This document shows, piece after piece, positions 56,601 through 64,000 of a stretch of 64,000 nucleotides of DNA. Source of the stretch: Gamarada debralockiae (lineage: Eukaryota; Ascomycota; Leotiomycetes; Helotiales; Hyphodiscaceae); the NCBI GenBank assembly GCA_002803225.1, contig NXFV01000106.1:28357-92356 (forward strand), in the 5' to 3' direction. Both the position numbers and the translations under genes were made by a program. Under the pieces are notes generated by a model. That model was not told the origin of the DNA and did no database searches. It was given only the letters and a program-made list of their open reading frames with translations. Each line of letters begins with the position of its first letter. Position 1 is the stretch's first letter.

Positions 56601-57312
56601 TCTGGACTCTCTTCGGAGTTGAAGGTTCGATGCTTTGCTTTGGATGATCATCTAGATAGGCCCCTGTCCCATTCATAGTGACAAGCTGCGAACTCGGGAA
56701 TTGTGCTCCATTTTCGTCGTCAATGTCTTCTGCGACGTTTTGGACCTGACTGGTGTACCAACTGGTGTTGGTCTGGTCACGATATCCTCTCTGTCGGGTA
56801 TTTGCTTGGCTGACAATCTTCCCCTCGTCGAATCCAAGTAGCCTCTGACCTACGCCCTCATCAATGACCCGATATGCCTCCCATGGTAGAACTTTCCCGG
56901 CATTGACACTATCCACGATCCACGCCGGCTTGACAATGCGATATCGCTTGAATTCAATGGCCTTCTTAGGCGTCAAATTCGCAGCAATGATATGCGTGAC
57001 CGTCGTCTTCCCATCCAGATATTGCATGAAACCACCTCCATGGCTTACAATCAAATGATGGAGATCATTCAATGAGGGTTGGGTATATCCATTCACGTGC
57101 GCGACGATACCGCGGAAGATTGGAGGGTTCCCGACCGAAGAGGAGCGAACTTCAGCGTCAAGGTTTTGCAGCTTGATCTTCTTGCGACGGAAGTAATCTG
57201 AGAAGCCGCCAAACTTTGAGCCTTCATACTCATCGCCTTCTTCGTTTTCGAAGGAATGGGCTTCGATCCGTTTTCGTATGGATTCTGAGTTCTTCTCCAA
57301 CCTGCTCCCCAT
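53686..57312 (-). CDS. REV1: REV1 translesion DNA polymerase / deoxycytidyl transferase
   Basis: Single-exon 1208-residue ORF. An N-terminal BRCT domain (about 62-150) contains FRGIVAHVNGYTQPS, GGGFMQYL and IVKPAWIVDS. The Y-family polymerase core starts near 395 with YIMHVDFDSFFCAVS (Asp401) and CNYPARAFGIKNGTW, with the second catalytic motif SIDEALVDI (Asp496, Glu497), then the little-finger domain. The C-terminal third carries three ubiquitin-binding motifs: PGVLAELPQDIRSKLM, PEVFAALPEDMKAEVL and PDFLSALPEDMRAELIAEHA, and the terminal helical domain that docks other translesion polymerases. It acts in the nucleus to insert dCMP opposite abasic sites and to scaffold polymerase zeta. Length and domain order are as expected. 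The many plus-strand ORFs opposite it are shadows. Confidence 0.97.
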   Translation of the reverse strand: MGSRLEKNSESIRKRIEAHSFENEEGDEYEGSKFGGFSDYFRRKKIKLQNLDAEVRSSSVGNPPIFRGIVAHVNGYTQPSLNDLHHLIVSHGGGFMQYLDGKTTVTHIIAANLTPKKAIEFKRYRIVKPAWIVDSVNAGKVLPWEAYRVIDEGVGQRLLGFDEGKIVSQANTRQRGYRDQTNTSWYTSQVQNVAEDIDDENGAQFPSSQLVTMNGTGAYLDDHPKQSIEPSTPKRVQIAETDLNSSFEVTSSFENALNKAAEDNPTRLRDFAQVVSPLNDGAVQASEAESPLDMTPSTVEEHHNPPNRPHEAETTYSSKRAKVMTAEEHNALLLQDPKIRQSSTANPEFLKQFYSESRLHHLSTWKADLKSRFQAMAAEKSSSQKPLKRKPGSRRYIMHVDFDSFFCAVSLKSAPEYVDKPAVVAHGTGAGSEIASCNYPARAFGIKNGTWMKQALKLCPDIKVLPYDFPAYEEASQSFYEAIIDVGGIVQSVSIDEALVDITSLCLPAGGSDGLGVQEGNICHEQEKADQIADDLRKVIKEKTGCAVSIGIGGNILLAKVALRKAKPAGQYQIKPEEILDFVAELKVTDLPGVAYSIGGKLEEIGVKFVKDVRQLTKERLITVLGPKTGEKIWDYSRGIDRTEVGEQVVRKSVSAEVNWGIRFISQPEAEEFVRNLCGELQRRLVEQKVKGRQLTMKIMKKAADAPLDPPKHLGHGKCDTYNKSIVLGVATNSAEVTGREAVSILRSYGFSPGELRGLGIQMTKLEPLKPSDTLPDGSQRRITFGKSAPPKLAKQITEDPIDDPETPKKNRSTPKFGSTKALEDPIDESVTPQKPKPFSARLIDSDPIDDINSPKKSKSTPIHPAAAIARANAADTSAKKLLNLTGTQFILPTQIDPGVLAELPQDIRSKLMAQTKSQSTSRDQSPALKSRSTSPNRDVPIPSQFDPEVFAALPEDMKAEVLASYQQSSAPVSNIRVLPQSPRKAKPLPSKKWTPTKKRGRPPGVKNKPADPTQSNFVRDPFTFHPKDTAPNPEVDIENGLDPDFLSALPEDMRAELIAEHARKQKLHKGRVGGLSLAAPKKRKPMPLEPIGQRRLKLPPREPKPTFTTRELSSLAELRETLSAWFEEFRKEGPHPDDVGAMERYLRRVVLDERDLGKVQGVCRWLGWLVDDGEEEEGIRGWKEALESMKEKVQDAVRERGLGRLEL

Positions 57313-58007
57313 GTTTGCGGTCGCAATTCGTCGTTTTCATGGAACTAGAGCCACCGAGGTGAATATTATCGACGCAACATCATGGTATGAGAAATAAGAG
57401 AAGATGAGGGCCTGAATAAGATGATCTCCAGGAATGCAGATGTTGAGATGAGTCGAGGATTCACTGCCTGATTCTTTGTCCAACGCGATTTGTCTTCGCG
57501 TCACGCGAAGCGTCGGCACGGCACGTGATGGGATGCCATGGCCTTGTTGCCTCACCTCATCCTGAGAGCGGATTTTCAACGGGAACTTTTCTTTCTTAAA
57601 AGATCCGCAAAAAGCGAGATCATGATCTGGAGGAACTATCTTTTGGGTGAGATAAAGCTACGATAAAAGTTTGGGTTCTCCGATCCTCACGATATCATTG
57701 GATTTACCGCAAGCCAAGTTGCTGGGTGCAACTGGGTAGTGCAAGAACGTCATCGATCCGCGTTCCCTGTAGTGTAAGATCTTAGGGTCCAACGCAGCTC
57801 ACCTCCTTTCGCTTTTCTCTCAGACTCCCTTTCTCTTTCCTATAACTTCGGCTCTATATCTCTAAATATAGAGGTCTTTCATTTCTTAAGGCCGTTTTTC
57901 AATATCAAAAGTCATGCAGTCCTCGCTCTCGTCCTCGTGGTCCTCCTCATCCTCGTCCTCGCGTAGGTCGCGTCTCTTCACGCCTTGTCCTGCAAATAAT
58001 GTGCGGG
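57313..58007. promoter_or_regulatory. Upstream region of REV1
   Basis: No gene supported; a plus-strand Ser-rich ORF (57914-58108) is a low-complexity artefact opposite an acidic/Asp-rich minus-strand stretch. Confidence 0.4.
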
Positions 58008-58541
58008 CTACTCCATCGTCGTCCTCGTCAGCATCCAATATGTTTGTCGTATCTCCGCCTCCTCGACCAAGTCACGAATCGATTCGTCAATTGACTCCGC
58101 AACGCTAGAGCTCACATCCTCGTCCTCAATATCGGGATGGGAAGGACTGTCGACTGGGTCGAAATCACAGCTATTCGCAGTGCGATTGAGCCAGAAGTAT
58201 ATACGAAGAAACTTCGAAAAGGGATGTGCACTCTCATTTGTTCGTGATCTTTTTGGGGAAGTGGATGAATCGAGTGATTTCGTGGAGGACGAAAATTGGA
58301 CTTGGTCGGACTTGCTTTTCGCCGTTGCAAGAATCTGGTGAGAGTAGATGTCGTCGGTCGTCAATTTCCTGACTAATTGGGAGAGGGTTGGGAGGTTGGA
58401 GGGAGTTGCAGGTTTGAGCATTGGGTTGAAGTTTAATGAAGTCGTGCCAAGACGACATCCACGCCGATGCACGTGACACCCCATTTTGGCCTCGACCCTT
58501 TCTTTCATCCAGACCGTATTGCAATTTGATTGTTCCCTCAT
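58008..58541 (-). CDS. Hypothetical protein
   Basis: A 177-codon minus-strand ORF. The N-terminal third is basic; the middle has LTTDDIYSHQILATAKSKSD and a Ser/Lys region; the C-terminal third is acidic with VAESIDESIRDLVEEAEIRQ, likely helical. No domain recognised. Residue composition looks protein-like, and the region shows few stops only in this frame, but there is no splice or family evidence, so it may be spurious. It lies upstream of REV1 in the same orientation. Confidence 0.3.
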   Translation of the reverse strand: MREQSNCNTVWMKERVEAKMGCHVHRRGCRLGTTSLNFNPMLKPATPSNLPTLSQLVRKLTTDDIYSHQILATAKSKSDQVQFSSSTKSLDSSTSPKRSRTNESAHPFSKFLRIYFWLNRTANSCDFDPVDSPSHPDIEDEDVSSSVAESIDESIRDLVEEAEIRQTYWMLTRTTME

Positions 58542-58895
58542 GTTGCCTCATCCATGACTCTCTACTGCGGTGGCAGGAGAATCCTTAATTTGGTGGTTCA
58601 AGCTGGCTACTATGACGTTGGTTTTAATTACTCATCAGGTTCAAAGTGACTTTGCTGAGTGCTCCCGCCAGCTAAAATGATTGCTCAAGTCATGAGACCC
58701 ATATTCATTATTCAACCTCAAACCCCTCCCTAAGTATCAACACTCGATTTCATACTGGATCCATGTCAGAACGCCTTTATGCAAAGTCTGGAGATCTTCA
58801 ACAAAAGCGGAGCCCACCCACCGGCTGTTGGGGATAGTTTTCCGAAATGCAGCAATGCTTCGTCGTATGTAATGACCGTGCAATCCAGAAGTTGT

Positions 58896-61800
58896 CTACA
58901 TGCTTTGACGTCGGTCAAAGCTAAAGGAGCGGGGAACTGTGCCGGATCCTGGGACAGGTTTACGTTGTGGAGGTCTTTGCGGTGAAAAATTTGGCGCCTG
59001 CCCCGCTCTTGGAGGAGTAGGAATCCGACTGCTATTCTCCTGACGAAATGTCTTGAATCGGCCCCAGCGTGAGCGATCCTTTGTTGGTTCTTCTTTGCAA
59101 TGCAAATTCTCATAGTTGCGCATAGCAGAATAAATCCCCTGAGGGCTACGGATTGCCACTTGACCGTTGAGCCATGGTATCAGCTCATTCCAGTCAGAAA
59201 TCAGCGTCTGATAGTTCTTATTCCTTTTGAGGTCTTGGAGAATATCAGGATCATCGCCGAGAGCTTCGACCACGAACGCAGCTTGGACCATACAATAGTT
59301 TCGGTCTTGTTGTAATGCCTCTATCCATGCAGAGCTGTTGCTCTGAGAGTGATCTATGTAATAGGCGATTTTTGCAAAGCTTTCAGCAACCCATTCTGCC
59401 AGAAAGAACGTTTTCAGACTCTGCACAACACTTGAGTCTAGCACTTCGCCTTCATTGGATGTTGGTGCGAACGGTGCAGCCCGCGAAGATGGAACGTATG
59501 GATTGTCAAAGCGTTCTGATATAGATGAGGCTGGCGGCTGAGAGTGACAGCGCTCCCTCCTGTCGAATGTACCATCTCGAGTATTACCTCCTGCGATGAT
59601 ACATAACTGATATCCAGAGACATTAGGTCGAGCTTTTTTGAGTCGGCCGAACAAACATTTCAAGCAGCAGTCGCGCTGAAAGATTTGAATGTTGGCGACT
59701 GGTGGCTCCCAGTGGCACCCAAGCCATTGTCCCAAAGACGCTCGAGAAGTGTGCTGATAAAAAATGTTGATGTTCTTGCCTTGCTCACCAAACGACAAGC
59801 CTTCGAATATATTTTCCCCGAGGCCAAGACTGGGTTCATAGACATCGCGATCTAGGAGCCCATCTCTCAAACCCTCTATGCTAAAACCATGCTCGCAGGA
59901 GTCAGTTACGGGAAGTTGAGACGCAGCTTTGCTGCTGTCAACAGTCACATGGACGTTAGGTTGAACAGTAATTTCAAGTCGAATGAAGATGGTATCGCCA
60001 AGTCTTGAGCAAAGCTCTCGATAGCCCCAAGTACATGAGTCTTCAAATTTGTTGGATACAAGAGAGCTTTTAGTTCTGTAGCCCGGGGAAAGAAAGTCTT
60101 GGATATTGCCGGATACCGGAGATCCTTGATCTCGGCGACTCGGCGCAGGAAGATGCTCCCCGGACCTGGCTTTGCGTATCGCTGCGCCTGGCGTGGCTTC
60201 AAAGGTTCGATACTTAATACTGGTACGGTCGGTTCGAATCTTTGCGCAGGGGAGTCCTTCGTAGAGCAGCTGGCCTGGACTGAACGACAAATACTTCCCA
60301 TTGAGATCATGAATCGAATACCGCCGAGATAGTTGTCGAAATACGACAACACCGTCAAGATTGAGAGCGACCCAGTCTCGTGTCCACAAACGAGTCTCGA
60401 GATCGACCATCTTTACTCCATCTATACATAACTCGATTGCTTCGGACATTTGCCCTTCAAAGTTGCCTTCCCTAGAGCGACAGGAATCGGAATCTCCATA
60501 AGGAGACATCGCACGAACAGACATGCATACAAAGGTGGTGTTCCAATCAGAAAATGCCAATTTCGACGCGAAATTTACTGCCACTGCCAGTGTTGCCATA
60601 ACCCCTGACTGTAACGACGGATGGAGCTCAAGAAACGAAGCCTTGCACTCAGTCTCAGCTCCTACTAGTACGGATGGCCAGGTTTGCTGTTCTTCATTTC
60701 CGAACACAGATGAGTGCGAGGAGCAAGATATAATTGGAGGCGTTGCAAGGATTCGTCATTGACATTGCCTAAGCCACCTGGTGAAATGTATTGTCCTTCT
60801 CGAGTGTAGTTCATGGACTTTGCATGGTAGCGTCGCTTTCGTAACTCTGGGTCAATTCCACCTCCGCTTACCACCTGAAGTCTTGGTGCTGGGTCGCTCT
60901 TATGCCCAATTGCCTCATATGTCTCGGCGCCAAATGACGAGACGAAGTTGAAATCAGAGTAGGCTCCCGGACGAAAGCCAAGCATAGTGAGTATGCTGAG
61001 GTTGCGTTCCTGCAGAATTTTCAATACGGACAGAGTGTAAGGGACAAGTCCTGGGGCTCCGTTGACGAGAATGGACCGCTGATGAAGTGATGAGGCCCAG
61101 CTGGTGACAGCATTCATTGTTTCCAAAGCAGTAAAATATGATAGGCGGGAAAATGTGGGAGAGTTTGTGATGCCCCTTTGCTGTAATTCCAAGAAATTCA
61201 CCAAAGAACAATCGATACTCCATCCGCGTCGTTTGAATGGCATTGATTCCACAAGAGATATCATATCATCTGTTAACATCCCGGCCAGGTACAACTGGCA
61301 GGTACCTTCCCGTGAAGCGAACAACTTGCGCATCCTCGTATCTCCCTGAAATGGGGATAGGGTTCCCTTTTTTATCCAAAGCACACACATTCAAGCCAAG
61401 AACAGAGCAAGTGTAAGTTACTACCCATGCGGCACCCCGAATGCCATTGTAAATCATCACGTACGTATCATCTGAGGTCACGATCTTGTGCAGGAGAAGA
61501 ATGATATTGGGAATATCAGTCGCCACTGGGATTGCATTATACGGGTCGTCGCTCTTGGGAGGGCCTTCGGCTTGGAGTAGCCGCCAGAGCCAATGATGAT
61601 GGCGTAAAACTCTTTCACGGAATCCTGTCTTGCGAGCAAGAGGCGCCAAGTTATCACGGATGCTCTGTAGTTCTTTGATTCCTGGAATATTATCCGGAGA
61701 AGCATTGGTGAGTTCGAACAAGGTAGACAGTAATGAGGTGCAAGATGTCTCGTCCATCACTGGTATTGTCACCGACAATAAGGCCAAAACATTTTCCCCG

Positions 61801-62126
61801 GCCCTCGTTTTCAACATCTGGTCCGCTAAGAAGTTGGTTGCAGTGCCGATTTCCACCACTTTGTACATCCAAAGGCGTTCAGATCTCTGCAACTCGCGCG
61901 CACGGTTAAGCGTGCTTCGAAAATCCTTCGATGCAGGCACGTACTCTTCAATCATTAACATACATCCGATGGAATGTATATCAACGCCTGAACTCGCAAG
62001 TTGCTTGAGCCCATAGGATCCGGCACTCAGGATTAGCTGGGAAAGACCCGGTATATCGACCTGCCAAGCCGGGCCACCTGAACTGGGAGCTGTTAGAGCG
62101 CTCGAAGACATTGCGCGATAAGGCAC
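58896..62126 (-). CDS. Large conserved fungal protein of unknown function, frame broken twice as read
   Basis: Three consecutive minus-strand ORFs, 61266-62126, 60665-61390 and 58896-60707, overlap and share one order of features. ORF 1 begins near MSSSALTAPSSGGPAWQVDI and has VDIPGLSQLILSAGSYGLKQ and RERVLRHHHWLWRLLQAEGP. ORF 2 has WSIDCSLVNFLELQQRGITN; ORF 3 has ECKASFLELHPSLQSGVMAT and a Pro/Arg-rich, likely disordered, tail. This arrangement resembles a family of long uncharacterised proteins frequent in Pezizomycotina; I know no function for it. At both junctions (about 61310 and 60690) a one-base shift fits better than any intron I could place (candidates would be under 40 bp). So it is either a decaying gene, a sequencing/assembly error, or has unusual splicing. 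Confidence 0.6.
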
Positions 62127-63283
62127 CGTCTCAAGTGAGGTGTTTCAAGGTTTGATTTTTGGGATTGTGTTGCGATGAGGGTATATGTTGCAGATGCTTG
62201 TAACTCATGAACGATAGCAGGTTGAGATAGGACTAGAATGTGGAGCAAATTGAAAATAATGCGAAGGTTGGGGCAATAGCCGAGTATTTGTATCACTTAG
62301 GTGCGGCTGAGATGCAGGTTTCCTTTTTTGGTCGAGGGGTGTGAAAGTTTTGTAGTGTTGTGCCACACTCCTCTCGCCCTGCAAGCCTCTTTCGTTCCCG
62401 CCAATGATATTGGCAAGCTGATTTGTAGATTAATTAATAAATTATTAATACAATTGCACCCCTCCATGCTCGATATCTGCCTCCTCCTCATCTATTATGT
62501 TCAATTACCTCCGCTTCCAAGTGTAGTAACCGATCGCTGCTGCAGCTCCACTGACAGCGAAAATTTGTAACCGCCGAAGTACCGCAGCCTTCAAGAAACT
62601 TTTGAGGAATTCCTGAATCGAGTTGGTATTATTCACCTTTGGGAGTAGCTTATTGGGTGGGGGGCAATTCAGGGTCCTGCATTGTGGCTCCTATTTATCT
62701 TTGACGTTAAAGAACAATAATCATTCTATTGGGACGACCCGTCTCATGTAGTCTTCGTGCATTGTAAGGAGTCCTGCGGAAAGAATTAGTGGGATGTGGG
62801 GAAAGAGCGAGGAGGATTCGTTGCCAACCAAGTTTGAAAATCGTTGGTCTAGGCTTATGGCTCGCCTTCACAGGCAGACTCTGGGTTTCCCAATCTTCAG
62901 ATCCGGAAGTGCTTCTAGCAGAGAATTTGACCAACCGACTGAGGGTGGCAAGCTGAAGACAAATCGAGGCGTTGGCTGAGAGTAACGAACTAAGGGGAAA
63001 ATCAATCAAACTGACAGAGAGCGAGCAGCTGGGAACGACTGAGACCGCTATTTGCGAAATGCAACAAAACTTGGGAGACATAACGGAAGCGAAATAATAG
63101 CAATTCTAAACTTCAATTTTGGATGTCAAACAGATGAATGGCGGCCTATTGCTGGAATTGATTGGGTACCTGTGCACCGCTCATTCTCTGGAATTGAAGG
63201 CTCCTCACTTCAGAGGTAGAAATGACTGTAAACGGCCCAGTCCCGAAGAGTCTACACTTGTATATTACTGTTTTCCTTTCCCT
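62127..63283. other. Intergenic region, no gene seen
   Basis: Promoter of the large conserved gene at left, 3' flank of the oxidase at right. ORFs at 62301-62570 and 62707-63081 have no motif. Confidence 0.4.
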
Positions 63284-63685
63284 TTACCAATTCACTCGAT
63301 CTTCGTCAAGCTCTCTGGCCTTGCACAGCACATCATCAACCACCTTCCATCTTTCATTGCCTACGCACGGTGTGCACCAGAACACGTCCGATGGATGAAA
63401 TCGTCTCTTAATATCGAGGCGAGAGTAGTTGTCACCCCAGAATGCCTGCTGGAAATTTGGCTGGGTTGGGATCGGCTTTCAATGATGATCAGTGCACAGG
63501 ATCGTTAAAATTCATGGATGGGAGACTCATACCTCGTTAATATACGCGCCCATATCAGGAGCCAATTGTCTCAAAGCCTCGACCCAAGTATTCGTGAGCA
63601 GCTCCTCCTGCTTCGCCTTAACAACCGCATCAAAGGGTGCCCAGCTCATGCCCATCACTGCCATCCAATTAGTCCTTGAATCACG
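63284..63685 (-). CDS. Berberine-bridge-type FAD-dependent oxidoreductase, 3' exons only
   Basis: Two 3' exons on the minus strand: 63533-63685 and 63284-63475, joined by a 57-bp GT..AG intron, both in phase. They read TNWMAVMGMSWAPFDAVVKA, TNTWVEALRQLAPDMGAYIN, then FQQAFWGDNYSRLDIKRRFH, PSDVFWCTPCVGNERWKVVD and stop. This is the conserved C-terminal BBE segment of FAD-linked oxidases (PF08031 type, where the GAYINEADxxEPNWQxxFWGxNY block lines the flavin pocket). Such enzymes oxidise sugars, alkaloids or other secondary metabolites, usually extracellular. Upstream exons with the FAD-binding domain should lie beyond about 63700 and the window end, but the 300 bp available do not show clear coding. 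Confidence 0.8.
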
Positions 63686-63963
63686 CTCAAGAAAGGGCGT
63701 TGAAGCTCACGCGTATGAACATACACTTTCCTTTACACCGGGTTGACGGCATTACTTTCCCTCTCGGCACGTCATTCATCACATTCTTCCTACCAACAAG
63801 ATACACACTGGTGATAGAACCCGCCAGGATGATCGCTATACGTTTCCTTCAAGGCCGTCAGGTTACCTGTCAATGCTTCCTCCTTCACCCTGTTGTTATG
63901 AGAGCCCTGATACAGTGGTGCATATGACGCTTGTTCTTAATAGGCTTAAAAACTGCTTCAATT

Positions 63964-63964
<1 letters not shown>

Positions 63965-64000
<36 letters not shown>
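63965..64000. repeat. Homopolymer A run at window end
   Basis: 36 consecutive A residues up to the last base. It may be a real poly(A) tract (for example a retroposed transcript end) or an assembly artefact; the window edge prevents telling. Confidence 0.95.

Noticed and set aside
60220..60250. tRNA T-loop-like word GGTTCGAATC
   Set aside because: It lies inside a long coding frame and has no matching acceptor or anticodon stems nearby.
63940..64000. Telomere or chromosome end
   Set aside because: No TTAGGG/CCCTAA units; only an A homopolymer.

Overview
This is a filamentous ascomycete (Pezizomycotina) nuclear window. Genes carry short spliceosomal introns of about 50-75 bp with GT..AG ends and CTAAC-like branch points. 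The protein families are typical of the group: Zn2Cys6 regulator, LaeA-like methyltransferase, WSC wall protein, REV1 and an FPR3/4-type FKBP. Decayed elements carry stop codons mostly explained by CAA/CAG to TAA/TAG or TGG to TAG changes, the signature expected of repeat-induced point mutation (RIP). The families resemble Leotiomycetes, but that placement is inference.

Layout. 1-2.4 kb: an alpha-oxoamine synthase (cut by the left edge) and a GNAT acetyltransferase, both minus. 2.5-6.3 kb: AT-rich, palindrome-rich DNA with relics of a retropepsin-like ORF and a DUF3435/'FluG-domain' ORF, plus a 12-bp minisatellite. 6.6-10.8 kb: a seven-exon cytochrome P450 and a ten-exon LaeA-like methyltransferase, divergently transcribed; with the oxoamine synthase they could belong to a small secondary-metabolite locus. 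11-16.4 kb: AT-rich repeats, a broken coiled-coil-like ORF and a complete but inactivated pogo/Fot1-type DNA transposon with TIRs and TA target duplication. 16.8-25.3 kb: a secreted GH32 beta-fructosidase, a sugar transporter and a Zn2Cys6 regulator, a plausible fructan or sucrose utilisation locus.

25.6-27.6 kb: two MITE-like inverted-repeat elements, then a strange degenerate tandem array (about 10 units of ~100 bp). 27.9-31.3 kb: FPR4-like FKBP and a DJ-1/PfpI protein. 32.8-33.7 kb: another inverted-repeat element. 36.3-41 kb: a GH3 beta-glucosidase and a membrane-anchored lectin-like protein, convergent. 42-52.4 kb is a gene graveyard: F-box, BTB, Tc1/mariner and DUF4238 relics, several with RIP-type stops. 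52.7-62.1 kb: WSC wall protein, REV1 and a large conserved protein of unknown function. The right edge carries the 3' exons of a berberine-bridge-type FAD oxidase and ends in a run of A.

Intact exon models below were assembled by hand from reading frames and splice signals. The totals of all completely spliced models are multiples of three, but no transcript evidence was available. The most unusual observations are the ~100-bp array at 26.6-27.6 kb, the GH32-transporter-regulator trio, and probable GC-AG introns in the P450 and the lectin-like gene (with a weaker case in the methyltransferase).
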